Part shown: positions 22,359 through 35,912 of the stretch, piece after piece | Numbering within the stretch: position 1 is the first letter of the stretch | Layout of the letters: each line of letters starts with the position of its first letter | NCBI GenBank assembly: GCA_022376465.1 | Contig: JACDTU010000002.1 | Location: forward strand, 1,550,001 to 1,614,000 | DNA length: 64,000 nucleotides | From: Cubamyces lactineus | Lineage: Eukaryota; Basidiomycota; Agaricomycetes; Polyporales; Polyporaceae | Direction: 5' to 3' | The notes under the pieces: model-generated | The model's input: only the letters and a program-made list of their open reading frames with translations | What the model was told of the DNA's origin: nothing | The model's database searches: none | Program-made: the position numbers and the translations under genes

Positions 22359-24413
22359 ATGTCGAAACGACGCGTAACATACTACTATGACCGTGAGTTC
22401 TCTGCTGTACTACCGTTGTTATGTACTTGAACCATTCCTTCAGCGGACGTCGGCGCATATACTTATGGCCTCTCACATCCAATGAAGCCACAACGCATGC
22501 GAATAACGCACGAGCTTCTGACCGCGTACGATATGTTGCCAAAGATGCATGTACTCGTGAGTGCGCGCCTCCGAAGCATATACACACCGCACACTAAGAA
22601 GCAGAGCGCAGCGAGCCAAACGCGCATCGGCAGAGACGATGACCAGGTTTCACACCGACGAATACGTGCATTTCCTGTCCAGGGTCACGCCAGAGAACGC
22701 ACAGCAATTGACGTACCAAGGGACGCGCTTCTTAGTTGGAGAAGACAATCCGGCATTTGATGGGGTTTTTGAGTTCTGTTCGATATCGGCCGGCGGTTCA
22801 GTAGGTGAGTATGTGCCAGTATCTCCGCGGCCTGTTCCCCCTAATCCGGGCTCTGCAGCTGCCGCCCACCGTTTAATGGATGGCCAGACCGATATTGCAA
22901 TCAACTGGGCGGGTGGTCTGCACCATGCTAAGAAGCGCGAGGCGTCAGGCTTCTGCTACATCAACGATATCGTCCTCGCTATCCTCGAAATGCTCCGGAC
23001 CGTCCCCCGCGTGCTCTACATTGACATTGATTGTCATCATGGAGACGGTGTCGAAGAAGCTTTCTACACTACAAACCGCGTCATGACCTGCTCATTCCAC
23101 AAGTTCGGGGAGTACTTCCCCGGCACAGGCACGCTCGAAGACAGGGGTAGAGGAAAAGGAAGGGGATATGCTTTGAACGTCCCTCTAAAGGATGGAATCA
23201 CAGACGAATCATACAAGAGCGTCTTCCAGCCGGTACGTCTCCCTGGACATAGCCACCTGCCTCCCAATGCGGAGACTGAGGCTCAACTTGTCAGGACTCG
23301 GCTCACCAACGGTTCTGGGCCAGGTCATCGACAAGATCATCGAGGTCTTCCAGCCTTCTGCGATCGTCTTGCAATGCGGCGCGGATTCGCTCTCGGGGGA
23401 CAAGCTCGGCTGTCTCAACTTGACTATGCAGGGCCATGCGAGCTGCGTGCAGTACGTGCGCAAGAAGAACATCCCCCTTCTGCTTCTGGGTGGTGGCGGA
23501 TACACGGTCAAGAACGTCGCCCGAACATGGACGTATGAGACCGCGTGCGCGCTAGGTATTGAGGACGAGATCGACCTCAACCTCCCGTGGAACGAGTACT
23601 TTGAATGGTTCGGACCCCGTTACCGTCTAGAGGTCCCCGAAAGTAATATGGACGATATGAACCTCAAGGACGGTTCATTAGACAGGATTCGGTCTGTGGG
23701 AATGTCATTCTCCACTGCGTCTGCCAGTGCTGACTCGAACAATCAGTGAAACTGCCTTGAGGTACCTGTCGGAACTACGTCCGGCACCCTCAGTAGGTCT
23801 ACAGGACGTGCCTAGAGAAAGTGTGGGCGAGCACCTCGGCATCGGTGACGCCTACGAGCAAGGACCCCTCGACGACCTCGACGAGCAACTAGCCCGTGAG
23901 TACCACCGAACCTCCTTCATGCAATATCCACACCCAACTCACCTGCTGCCGTCCGCAGAACACGCCAAGTTCGTCTACAACCTCCAAGAGCGCGCCGCGC
24001 ACTCGGACTCGGACTCTGACTACGACTCGGACACGTCGCTCGCGCGCGCACGGACACGCGGCGGCTCGGGCCCACGCAGCATCCGCAGCGGGAAGAAACG
24101 CATGAGCCTGCTCACGGGCGAGTACTACGACGTGCCACGGCTCGGGGAGGGTGGGAACGGCCACTACGACCTTGGGTGCGGGCACGAGCCCTGGGCCGCG
24201 GCCGACCTGCCGAGCCTCGGTGCGAAACGGCGGTTCTTCAAGAGCCCTGAGCGGGGCGACTCGAGGTTGGAAAGGATCATGGCGGAGAGAGAACGTGCTG
24301 GTGTGAGAAACGGGAGGACGATTCTGAGTGCGCTCATGGCAGCTGGAGGGCAAGACCATGCATCCGATCCTGAGGAGTTCGAGATGGACGTGGACACGGA
24401 AGAGGACGGGTGA
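22359..24413 (+). CDS. RPD3: Rpd3-type class I histone deacetylase
   Basis: Zn-dependent lysine deacetylase of Sin3-type corepressor complexes. Exons 22359-22392, 22444-22556, 22612-22804, 22859-23232, 23324-23691 and 23747-24413 give 582 residues. Seen: the start [17 protein letters not shown], the catalytic HH at about 135-136 (GGLHHAKK), zinc ligands Asp171 and His173 in DIDCHHGDG and Asp259 in GADSLSGD, and the active-site Tyr in [14 protein letters not shown]. The core ends near residue 395. A C-terminal extension of about 185 residues follows, with an acidic run ([10 protein letters not shown]), basic patches, and the end [13 protein letters not shown]. The DIDxHH position is Cys where Val or Ile is usual. 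The 23692 donor is GTCTGT, required to restore [12 protein letters not shown]. Confidence 0.95.
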
Positions 24414-25096
24414 GGATGTAAGTTATACTTGTGTTATTGGCACTGTACCACCATTCCGTTGAGCGTGCATGTAAATTACCGCTGGACTCGCACTATTGGC
24501 GATAATACGATGTACTACCCAAGGAAACCCAATTGGCCCAATACCGCTACGGCCTTGACAACAGGGTAGTAGAAACGGTTCGCAACATCACACTGCTACA
24601 GAAAGCGTACTTCGTGATATATTTCTATGGAGTTGCGACTTCGGAGGAAGCCTCTCGTATGTAATACAACGTACGCGACGGGGAAACGGAGAGGGAGAAA
24701 CGGAGATAGAAGAGACCATGCAAGCCAACCAGTCACCCTACAGTACCGAAGTCGATACCGTCCTACGGCTCGAACCGCGTCCAACTTTTTTGAGAGAGGC
24801 GAGTATTGGAACAAATGAGTGAGTGCGCACGACTATGTGGGGTTATTGACATTGTGTGGGGGGATGAGATGAAGACCGGTCAGGGTATACGGGAAGGCGG
24901 AGGGGAGGGTACGATGCCTGGAGAGCAAACTGCCGCGCCGCGATTCAATACGATAAGATTGTAGAACACATGGGGAGGAGCAGTGGAGCAGGGCGAAGCA
25001 TTGAGACGGAAAGAACGGAGTATATCCTCATAGCTCGACAGTATGTGCCAGAGAGCGGTTCGTTACGTTTCGTGAGACCGATAGCGGTCAGAGGAT
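24414..25096. other. 683-bp convergent spacer
   Basis: 3' UTR space between the HDAC and PUF genes. No supported gene, RNA or repeat. Confidence 0.45.
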
Positions 25097-28000
25097 CTAG
25101 GCGTGGAAGGTGCCCATGTTCGGGGGGCTCTGCTGTTGATACATCTGGTACATGTACGCCTGGTAGACGTGCGGGGGGACCGACTGCGGCGGCATCCCGT
25201 TGTAGGACGGCTGGTTCATGTTCATGAGGTTCGCCGCAGGGGGCATGCTGGGCGACTGCGCGCCGTAGGGAACCGGGGAGGGAGAGTGGGTGTTAGCAGG
25301 GTGTACCCCGCCGTTACGGCGGGGAACACCACCTCTGGGGGTGTTGGCGTCCGGAGTGCGCACCGCGAAGGGGTTGAAGGGGTCTGAGGCGGGCGAGAAC
25401 GCGGACGGAGGGTTGGAGACGCGACCACCACGCTGAGGAGCGCCGCCATTCTGTCCGTAACCGGGATCAATCTGGAGACGAGGAGGGCCAGAGGCTGCGT
25501 TCTGTCCGCCCATCTGCAGAGCGGCCATCATGGACTGAAGGCCCTGGTCGTTCGATGGGTATCCGGCGGGTAAGCCCGGCATGCTACCATACTGGTTCTG
25601 CGAATTGTATTTGGACTTTCCGCTCGGCTGCGGGATATTCGTCGTGTACGTCGGCTGGAGGTTGGGCACGGGCAAGCCGACCTCCTCGATCAGACGGCGG
25701 TATGCCTGGGTCGCGATGACCTTAAGCTCAATGAGAACACGCTTGGTTGCCTCGACGTAGCTCGGGCGCTTGGCAGGGTCGACGAAGGGGCTAGTCAAGA
25801 TCTTGTGCACGACGGCAACGCCGTTGACCTGGTCGCCAAGCACATCGGTGAGGACGTGATCGCCTGGTGAGTTGAACAGTGCTTCGACGATCTGCTTGGA
25901 AGCCTCAGGCTCGACCTTCTGGTTGACAATCCGGAGCACAGTCAGCGAAGCGAGCTTGTGGGTACACAAGTGCGAGAGGTGAGGCGTAAAGCGGGGCGCA
26001 AGAAGGTTGTAGCGGGAGGGGAAGCTGGAGGTATCCAAGAGCCACGTCAGGAGCAAGGCACCGTTGGGGTTGGTCGCGAGAGGGATTGAGTTGAGGATGA
26101 TCGCTGTGGCGATCCGGCGTTGCTGGTTGAGAGTGATGTGCGAACTCTCGAGGCAAGCCCTCATACTACGAGCACCGAAGCGACCCTGCGCAATCTCCCA
26201 GAGACGATCTACCATTGCGTCGAACAGGAAGTCGGTAGCCGGAGCTCCGAAGCGAAGGCAGCACCTACAAAGTGTCAGTATTGCGGCTTGTTTGCATTGT
26301 TACGGTAGCACTCACTGCACGACGTAATTGCCGAACTGGTCCAGGAGGAGTGGAGGCACGTATGGGCGGAGGTTCTGGGTGACCAGAGCGACCTCTTCCG
26401 GAGTCTGAACGCACTCAATAATCTTCTGCGCAGCCCAGGTACCGTTCTTGTGGATGCCGATCATGGCAAGGTGCGGCGCGATCCGCTCCAACATCGCCAG
26501 CCTGGGACCAGGGGAGCACTTCTCGAATAGTTTTTGTACCACCTGTAGCGCGTATGACATGGGTGTCGTAATTGGGACGAAGGCATACCGAAATATCTTA
26601 CCGTGTTACCAAGCCAATCGGACGCGAGGTCCACGATCTCGCCGTCAAGGAAGTCTGCAGCGACGTTGTCGATCTCCTCGGTCGTGATCGTGCTGGTATC
26701 CAGCCTCTTGCGGAGCTCACGCAGCTTCGAAGCATCCCAACGTCTGTTGTGAGGACGTTCGGATACCAACGGGATGGTGGTGTAATACATGGTCGGGGGA
26801 CGGAACTCTGCGCTGCTGTGAGTACGAGTATTGCGCGATCAAATGGACTATACGTACCCGACAAAGCCTGTATGTCAGCCTCTGCGTCAGGGCTACCGCC
26901 ACTGAGCTCCTTCATAATCATCTGCTGTTCAGTGACCGAGGCACTCCAGCCGGGCTTGCCAGAACCGTCATATCCACTGTGCGCTCCGGAAGCGATCATG
27001 CTGAGAAGCAGATTCGAACGGTAGTTCTCGAGCGAACCACTGAGGACCTGCTGGTCGACAGGGATAGTCGATGCGCCCTTGATGTTGCGCAGAGCATGGA
27101 TAGTAGCACCGACGCTGAGATCGCCCACGCCTTGCACGTTGACGTTGGTACCCTCATCTTGACCACCACTGCCATCTTGACCATTCTTGACTGGGACCTT
27201 GGCAAACCCGATACGAATGGCACCGACGTCACTGCCAAGAACATCGCGGCCGTTCAAGGCCTTGCGCGCCCTCACGGCGTCATCAAGACGTTCAAAATTG
27301 ACTGGGCAGATAGTCAGCACATGCGCACCGAACCAGCCATGAGATCTACGCACTGAAGCCGCAGTTCTTGTGGGTTAGAACACGAGCCGACTCGATCGGA
27401 CCGTACGGGCTGAAGACGCTCAAGATCGTAGCAGGAGTCGTGGTAGACGGGATCGAACCAATCCACAGGGCACGAGTGGGAGTCGATTGCAGCTGAGCAT
27501 CCATGCCCGACAGGCCGGCATTGTTCCCACCGGCCTTACCGAGGACACCGCCGGGAGAGGTCGCGATGGGGCTGTTGAGGTTCGCACCCTTCGCAGGGGC
27601 TACAGGCGCACTATCGGCCTTACCAAACCCAATGCGAACGGTCTGGCCGTTCGGCATACCGATGTCCCCGCCAAGGCGGTTCAGGACGTCATCCTTCGCA
27701 CGGATGGCATCCGCCTGGTCAACAAAGTTGACGAAGCCACATTCCTATGGGACCATGAATGGGGTGATGTCAGCCTCTAACAATACGTATATGTTAACTC
27801 GTGACCAACCTTCTCGGGGAGCAACCTGAGGGACTCAATCGCACCGTAAGGGGCGAACACGTGAATGAGCTGTTCGCTGGTAAATGAACTGTCCAAATTG
27901 CCGATCCAAAGAGAGCGTGTAGGTGTCTGCATTTGAGTGGACGGATTCTCCGTCTTCGGAGAAACGGCACGGTTCTGGTTGGTGGACGGGGCAGCAAGGT

Positions 28001-29346
28001 ACGCCGACGCGCGGCTCGCCGGGGGCTCCTGGTTCGGGAAGTGGACACTAGCGGAGATGCCATTCCGTGGGGTAGCCGCCTTGTCAGAGCGCAGAATCCC
28101 AGCCGGGTTCAAGGTGGAACTGCCCAGGCCAGAATGCAACGAGACGTCACCACCGTAGCTGGATTGCAGCTCCCCCATGCCCGCACGACGGTGGAGACGT
28201 GAACTCGAGTCGTCCAGAGTGCCAACGGAAATGGCGCGCGGCCTGGTGCTGAGGCCGACACCGAGGTGATCGGACTGCTTGAAGCCCTGGGCGACGTAGT
28301 CAGCGGCCAAATAGTTGCTGCCGTCAGCCTCGCCATAAGAGCCAATGCCTTGACCACCGCGGCGATAGACGTCATTCTCGTACAACTCGTCCTCTTCCTC
28401 GGCGTTGGGGGTCGAAAGCAGCGAGGCCGCAGACGGCCGGAGGTGGTATGGGTTAGAAACTGTGCTAGCCCGCATACGGGAGTGACTGTTGTTCAAGTTG
28501 GCCGTAATCGCCGCCTGCGCCTGGTTGCGCAAGTCCGTGATCGTGGCTGCGGGCGGGTGGCGCAAACCGTCGTCCAAACCAAGATAGTCCAGCGTATGGA
28601 CGTCAAAATCATCGGCACCAGAGTCCATTGACGCTACGGAGCGTAGATCATCCAGGACCGGCAGTCCATTTCCTCCGGTCCTCGACGAGAGCCACGAGGA
28701 CGAGAAGATCGACGGACCGAAAGCGTTCGAGAGACCGCCAGTGGGCAGAGTGAGCGAGCCCGATCGAAGACGGCTGTTACGCTCGGTTAGAGCAGACGAA
28801 GCGACTGACGAGGCAACAGAGGCCGAGTGACGTAAGCCGGGGCGCACGGGTGCTGCGTTCGCTGACGTGGATGTCGGGGTGCCCAAGTCGGCGCGCTGCC
28901 TGAGCTGCTCAGCGAAGGACTCGGTGGACTGAGCGGGGCTGCCCAGGGTGCCGGCTGCGGCGAAGCGCTGCGCTGCGAGCTGCACGTTGGAAGGTAAGGT
29001 TCCGGCCCTAGCCCTCCTGAAGCCCGCCGGATAGTTGGTGGGGGGTAGAGCGGAAGAATCGGTAGGTGTGTTCGCGGACGGCGGGTGTTCGTTCGGAGGG
29101 GAGCCGCCGGAGGCGAGGGCGCGCAGCGCAGGGGGCCTGTATCTAGCGCCAATGTTCTGCTCAGCCTCGAGCTCCCTCGCGCTGCAGATCGTCGGCGAGG
29201 TCAGATGTGTTTGATCGTGGGATCGCAGGGGGAATCGGGATAGAAAAAAAGACACACCGTTTGGCGTATGCCGCGGAGGGCGCTGGGGGCGGGGTCTTGC
29301 CCGAGGAGACGCGGGAAAAGGAGTTGTCGTTGGCGGAAAGAGACAT
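25097..29346 (-). CDS. PUF-family RNA-binding protein with two RRMs (Jsn1/Puf2 type)
   Basis: Exons 29346-29258, 29181-27810, 27744-27354, 27301-26858, 26807-26602, 26542-26316 and 26264-25097 close in frame at 1298 residues. Seen: a disordered Ser/Ala-rich N-terminus; RRM1 from about 452 (SLWIGNLDSSF ... ECGFVNF); RRM2 from about 578 (ALWIGSIPSTT ... NCGFINF); and Pumilio repeats from roughly 770 to 1130 (VVQKLFEKCSPG, GTWAAQKIIEC, QFGNYVVQCCL, RFGARSMRACLE, NPNGALLLTWLL, KLASLTVLRIV). The C-terminus is rich in Gln/Pro/Tyr/Met (YQAYMYQMYQQQ), a prion-like composition. RRM plus PUF is the architecture of yeast Jsn1 and Puf2, which bind mRNAs for mitochondria-linked or membrane proteins. The number of functional PUF repeats cannot be settled by eye. 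Confidence 0.93.
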
Positions 29347-30353
29347 GGGGCTGTAAGATGGGAGGATTAGGAATTACTTGATGTTTGAGGGGGAACAGCC
29401 AGAGCGGATTGCGCGAGAGCAAGCAAGAAGCGTGGAGGGGTAAAAGTAGCAGGAGGAGTCCGATGATGGGTAACTATGAGCAGGAGTAGAGCAGGCGGGT
29501 TAATGGTCGTAATAGGGCTCTGAGGGCGAGAAACCAAGTTTTTTGCGGTGAAGATAGAGAAGGGGACTGCCCAGGACTACTACAGTAGGGTGGACTCCAG
29601 TAAATAGTAGGACTAAGTAGGATGAAGATGGTTGGGAGCAAGTCGCTCGAGAGAGGAGCGGCCTGGAGGACCAAGCCAGCACGCCTCTTGGAACTCCGCT
29701 CTCTTCCAATAGCCGCCCGTCCCTCTTGCCGCCCCCGGGCCCCATCCGACGACCCCAGGGCCATGGCCAGAGGCTGAGCCTGCCCACGGCCATGTGTTCT
29801 CCATTCTGTCCCTCCCACCCTCCTTCTCACTCCGCGCAGCTCGCATACTAAACGTTTCGTATTGTTCGTCGCAAGCCATACAGCACTACTACTAGGCATA
29901 CTACTAACTACTGGCCGGCATAGGCCACTCCCCGTCGATACACAACACACCCTCCTCCGCCGCTTTCTCCCCGGCGGCGATTGGTGGTCCATCACTTCCA
30001 TCGCCGTCAGGAAGAAACGCAGATGATCTGATGCTCGGGTGCAGCCTCGGAATCAACACGAAGCAGACGCGCCTCCCCAGAACGGAACGGAGAAAGAGGG
30101 GCCGAGACCCCGGCAATGCGGTGCGCACGACAGGTGGGCCAGGGCCTGTCGCCAGGTGCATAACAAAAGAATAGACGGAGCAGTACTGGGAGAATGGAGC
30201 GGGGGATAATCGATACACATACTCTACCGAGAGAAACAAAGGTTGGCGGCAACGTCGCGTTTGAACAGGAAGAGAATAAACTTAGAAATTGAAGCAGCAG
30301 GCACAAGGGGTCATGACGAACGTGAATGATGATGAGATGAAGAGCGACGACAA
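29347..30353. other. 1-kb spacer upstream of PUF gene
   Basis: Promoter and leader of the PUF gene and 3' UTR of the Gds1-like gene. Minus-strand frames of 88-175 codons here overlap in three frames and lack domain features, so they are not called. Confidence 0.45.
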
Positions 30354-33300
30354 TCAGGAAAGTGACGTGCGGGAGCCCCTCTTGCTCGAGCGCGTGCGCG
30401 ACCTCGTAGCAACAGCACTTGCTGCGACCCGCTTCGAGCGTCGAAGCGGCCGCTCTTGTGCTCCATCCAGGGGGTCGGTGGGACGAGACTGCGCTACGTC
30501 CGTCTCGTCCATGTCCGTTCCGCGCCCGTCCATGGTAGAGTTAATAGAATCCCACTCCGGATCGGCGCACAGCACATGGAACATCTCCTCCTCGGTAGGA
30601 CTCAAAGCCTCGACCACCGGCGGCTCCTCCTCAGGTATCGAGTGGTGGCCATCAATCGCGGACGTCGCGAGGATGAAGGGTGGGTGCGTGGATAGGTGAT
30701 CTTCCCATGAGGCCTCGAATTCGCGCGGAGGTAGCTCCAGCCGGTGAGAAGCCATGGACCGGCGTCTCGCATCAGATGCCGAATTGAACTGGTGACCAAA
30801 CCCGGTACAAGGAGCCTTCGAGCCAACACCTGAGCACAGGACGTGAATGGACGCGGGGAATAGAGTTCGGAGGTCTTCCGACAGGAACGTCCGGAAGTCT
30901 AGTGCGTCCTCTGCTGTGCTTCGCGCGATGCCCAACGGGACCCAACTGCCACAGATACCTGGGGAGCCACCCGAGACGACCACAGCATTGGGTACCAGTG
31001 GAGACTGGGTACCGAGATACTGCGCAATGGGAGTGATGTTGACGAAATCCGAGTCGATGCGGCGAAGGAACGTTGATGTGCCCAAGCTCATTTGATATAC
31101 GGGCACACCTGTATATGGTACGACTGATTAGTTTCCACGCTTTGTGATGTGTAGCAAGACCCGTACCTTCGAATTGAGTCGCAAAAATAGCTGGGATAAG
31201 CGGGTCTATCGTGTGAAGAATGAAGGGCTCCTCTGTTTGCGCAACGTCTTCATTCACTGCAGTGCTTGGCATGTTCGTTGCAGGGGACCGGCTGGACGGG
31301 CATAGCGTTGGTGTAGAAGTTGTAGGGGTTCGAAGAGTCAACGAGGTCAACGAGGCAATGAGGGAGGGCGATGTAATCGACGGATGTCTTCCCTCGGTAA
31401 GACCTGCACCCACATCTGCTGACTTCACATCCAGTGGCGGAAGCGGTACGCGTGGGACTCTGGGAGATGTAGGTAGGGAAGCGGCGGCAGTAGTCAATGG
31501 TTCAGAAGAGAACGGCTGTGCTTGCTCCTCTGGAGTAGAGGGCCGGGCACGGTACTCGTGCCAGACGCCATCCTCTAGGTCCCTAGGCTTGACACTGTCG
31601 GGCCCGAGAATTTCGACATCCCTCCACTGAGGCTCGAAGGACAAGCTGCTATCGAACTTGTGTGAGCACTCTTCCACAGGAGAGTCATACGGGTCGTATG
31701 GAAGGAGGGGCGAAGTCACGTCGTTCGGCGGGGAGAACTCGTTGTCGAAGAGCAACAGATCCGGCTCGAATTCTTCTTGTTTGATGTGCTCGGTGTTTCC
31801 CGTCTGCATGCCTGGCCAAGTCCACTTCAGGAGATCATCTGATCCAGCCTGCTCTTCGAATTCGCGCTCGGCCGCAGCGGCTTGCGCCACAACGTCGATG
31901 ACCTTCAAGTCTGTTGCTCGACTCTCGAGGTTCTCCCAGGCGTCTAGCAGACCTCGGACGTCGGTAGGCTCCTCCTTGACCACGACCTCGTCCTCGATCT
32001 GTACCGAGGGGGAACGGGGGCCAGGGCTGTCCCACTGCGTTTCGGCATCAGCGTCCAAATCGGCGAAGAAGTCGCCATCCCATGCGGAGTCCTCATCGTC
32101 GCTAGAGACAGAGGAACGAGCATAGAGTCGCCTAGAGTCTGTCATAGTGATATGATAGTCGTCATCTTCCACCTCCGAATCAGGCGGGGGAGATCCAGAC
32201 ACTTCGCTGTATGGGAGGGACGCAGAGCGCTGATAAGGATCGGAGGGTCGAGGGTATCCTGAAGGCGGCAAGTCATCGGGGAGGGAGAACCTCCGAATAG
32301 CAAGGCCCTGGGCAGAGGGACTGGAAGGATGGATTCCGCAAGAGTCGTCGTCGTCGTCGTCGTCTTGAACGGACATAGAATCACTCTCTGACTCATCCTC
32401 AGAGTCGTCGAGGTCCACGTCCTCATTGATTTGAGGGCTCGTCGAACGAGAGAGCGAGCGGACTGAGCAAGCCGAGGATCCTGCCACAGTAGGTGTGAGA
32501 CAAGGCCTAAGTCGCAGAGTGAGCTTGACTTTGGGCGGCCTCTCATCTTCGGCATCCGAAGAATCAGAAGCAAGCGGCTCTTTATCAGCGCATGAGCGCG
32601 GGAGACGTTTCCGCTTCTGGCCGCACGCTTGTGCTGCTTTGCGCAGTCGATCCCGCTCGCGCTTTCTCTCCCGGCCGGGATTGGGCACAGTACCGACCTT
32701 CCCGTCTTCACTGTAGTCGCATATACGGATGCCCGCGGTAGCGAATGGACAAGGAGCACCGGCAGCCTTGCTGAGATACCAGACCTGTGTACCACGACGA
32801 AAGTTGGTCAATCGACTCTGGGACTCGCCGTTGTTGGTGCAATGCGCGCCACCCGAGCGGGAGTGCAGGGCAGGTACAAGGTCATCATCGTAGATAGTCC
32901 CTGACATATGGTGCTTCAGGAGTAACGGTTGATCATCTTGCTGTTCACATCGAGTATAATGATTTCGTATGAACGTTGTGATGGCCTGACCAGCGGCAGA
33001 GACGCTAAAGAACGCGGTATCGTGAGGATGGAACTCAGAGCGACGAAAGGAGACACGACATACTTTTGGCACATCAGGCCATGCTGCATGGCTAGTTCGG
33101 CGAGGTCTTTGACTGTGGTGGCACGGTTGCTCTGAGACACAGACGGTGGGTACATGCAAGCAGAGTTTGAACTATGCGACTTACGATGGACATGAGCGCA
33201 CGCCCCAATGCAAGGAAGACCTTATTGCCGGCGTCCTCGGGATGCAAGACGACATGCGGGGGAGGAAAGGGAGAGGTGTCGGATATGCTAGAGGACGGAC

Positions 33301-33499
33301 AGGAGGATGGGCCGGCTACACTGGTCTCTCTGTTCTTGCGAGCCACGGAAGGCTTGATACGCCGCTGCGCCTGTGGCGCGTCTGGGGACTGGCGAAAACG
33401 AGCTGAAGGCTTGATGACTGAGTTTGAGCGTGTTCGGGTTCCATACTGGTGTTGACCTGACGCGTGCTTTGTGGGAGCGGGGAGGATGGGCGTGAACAT
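30354..33499 (-). CDS. GDS1: Gds1-type winged-helix nuclear protein
   Basis: Exons 33499-33185, 33131-33064, 33004-31167 and 31108-30354 give 991 residues. Seen: an N-terminal winged-helix-like region split by two introns (GNKVFLALGRALMSI, then NRATTVKDLAELAMQHGLMCQK, then SAAGQAITTFIRNHYTRCEQQ and LLLKHHMSGTIYDDDLVPALHSR), followed by GAHCTNN, RRGTQVWYLSKAAGAPCPFA. This matches my memory of the fungal Gds1 winged-helix family; yeast Gds1 affects growth on non-fermentable carbon. After it lie a basic KRERDRLRKAAQACGQKRKR cluster (likely nuclear import), long acidic Ser/Asp runs (DDDDDDDSC), VVVKEEPTD-type sumoylation-like motifs, and a basic end (RRSKRVAASAVATRSRTRSSKR). A transcription-regulator role is inference. 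Confidence 0.8.
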
Positions 33500-35912
33500 G
33501 AGGAATGGGTGGGGACCATTAAGGTATGGTGGAAGAGAAGGTCGACCAGCGATGGAGCGGAAGGGGAGGGGGGATTAGGAGGAGAGGATGAAGAGGAGGA
33601 GGAGGGGCGTGGGCGGGGAGGTGGTGGGGAGGGAGGAAGTTGAGAGAAAGGAAGAGCACGCGCTTCTGAGACCCTGGCGGTAACCGTCCCAGGCGTGCCT
33701 AATTCGAGCTAGCCCTGATGGCCGCAGCTCCGATCTAGATGACGCAACCTAAAACGTCCGCCTAATCTCTTAGGCGCCCATCATCCCGCCCTCTCCCGAC
33801 GCGTCTTCGCCGCCCAGGCCTCCCGCGCGCCACCGCCCTCGGCCTCCTCCCATATGCGCGCGTCGTCGGCCATCGCACAAGAACGGCGGGGCGTTGTGCA
33901 GTGCACGGGACGGGCTGTCGACACCATTGGCTGCGACCACCTTGTTACGCGCCGTCACTTCTAGAAGCAGCATCAACATCTTTTTATGTCACCCTTTCGG
34001 GCCCTGACTTTCCACACACCACTCACCTCGCTCCGGCCCTCCTGGCTCCCCACTCGCCTGATGAGAATCCGTAGCCCAGCACGTCGCTGCGAACAAAGCA
34101 TTCCTCTTGCCGTCTCCACGTTGCGTAGCCGCCCCTCGGAAGCTGACACTTTGGGCTTCCAAGACAATGATAACGGGAATGAATCCCTTTCGCCCGTCCC
34201 GGCGCGTCAGTGGCCCTTCGTAGGCCGCGACCGTGTATCCATCTCGACCGTTTGTCCCTTTCACGTGGTGGACCTCACAAGCTCATTGCCGCTCTGCCAG
34301 GGTTTTAGATATGTAGCACAGAGATGTGGAGGGCTACTCACTTAGCGTATACCATGTGCCTTACTCCTCAGGCTATTCTCCATTCCTCGCTGTTTTCCGA
34401 CTTCGGGCTCCGCCGACATCTTCTTAATTCGGTTGCAGGAGGCATATTGATGACATCCATGTATGCGGGACGCTCATAGCCGGTCGGTCCGCCTGTGCAA
34501 GTGCGAGGCTAAAGACCGTGAATACACACCTCCTCAGAAACATGCTTGCGGGCGTTCAAGCAGACATGCATGCCCTCGAACACATGTTAGCCAGCTCATA
34601 TACATCCTTCGGGCTACAACGCCGTCGGTGAGCATCGAGAACGTCGGCTTTGTGAGCTTGAGCTTGAGCTTACCTGGCGGTCCATTCAAGTCATGTCCTG
34701 GGGTATGGACGAAGAAAAGCTGACCACGTCCTCACAACGCCGCCTTCGTTTCAGCCGTGCATATGCAGGACCAACGTAGTAAGTCCCCATCACGGTCCAC
34801 GACAGTTGCGCATGTCGCTTGGAGCGCTTTAGACGAGGGTGTGGACAAGATGTGGGAGCCGAGGGCGTACCAATCAAACAGACATTGAGTGCGGCACGGC
34901 GAAAGTACACTGTAGTATCCTACTGCGCCCGCGATGGGCTCCAAGATAGAGAGTATGGAGCAAGTAGAGGGCGAGATGCTGAGATTGTTGGCCAGTTGTT
35001 ACTTTTGTGCCTATGAATTTTTGAGGCATTCCCGGTGTCGATTTTTCCGCGACGCCAAATGGTGCACAGTGGGACTAAGCAGCCGTACGGAAGAGTCAAT
35101 CGATGGAACAGATGAGGCCGACTGACTTCTAAGAACTTGATCTCACTTTGTTAATGGTATCCTCCCAGAACCAGGCGTTAGACTTCACTAGGCGTGAACA
35201 ACAAGCAGACAAATGATTCTTATGTGTTCTGTGGTTTGTATCGGCGGCGATGTATTATGTGCGGTGAAAGAAGACGAAGTGAGATCAAGGTGGTCTGGTG
35301 CAAGGAACCAAGGGGCTGCGGTGAGTGGGACATGTCAACAAATTCCCACTATTATTCACGAGATAAGTCAAAATAAAACAAAATCCCTGACCGTGTAATC
35401 TTACTCCCAATCGTGCTCAAAGGGAGAGAGCGCGTTGAAAGTACCTTGGAGCCAGCGCCCTAGCTATGTGATGTCGGTGGACGTAAGGGTGAAGGAGACT
35501 GCCCCGGCATGTACTTCAGATCCCAATACTAAGTTTGAAACAGCCATTTGTGGCTTTGCTACGAGCGCCTACAGTCTGTAACTTGAGTCAGGTGACCGAG
35601 ACGCGTCCACATAACGCGTCGGTGGCTGATACAATGCAAAGACGAGTCCTCCGAATGTGGCTGCCGGAAAGGCCAACCTGACCTCGCACAATGCAGATAG
35701 CCATGACCGTCAAGTCCGTCGATTCCAAGAGATATAACACAGACAGTAGCGTAGGTATATACTAGTACACAATCGGGGCACACTGCGAGACGAACGAACG
35801 CGAGCGAGACAGACAATAAGATAGAGACTAGACAGAACCGAGGAAACGCAAGATCATGCCGCAGCCTAACATCTATGCGTGAGCGACAATGGCTTTGACC
35901 ACTGCATGGTAC
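33500..35912. other. 2.4-kb spacer, no supported gene
   Basis: Upstream of the Gds1-like gene the DNA is purine-rich on the plus strand (33540-33660), that is CT-rich in its leader. A palindromic TTCTAGAA occurs at 33959-33966, and a short GAGCTT repeat occurs near 34656-34671. The longest plus-strand frame (33986-34345) has no recognisable domain or good context. I see no RNA gene. Confidence 0.45.
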
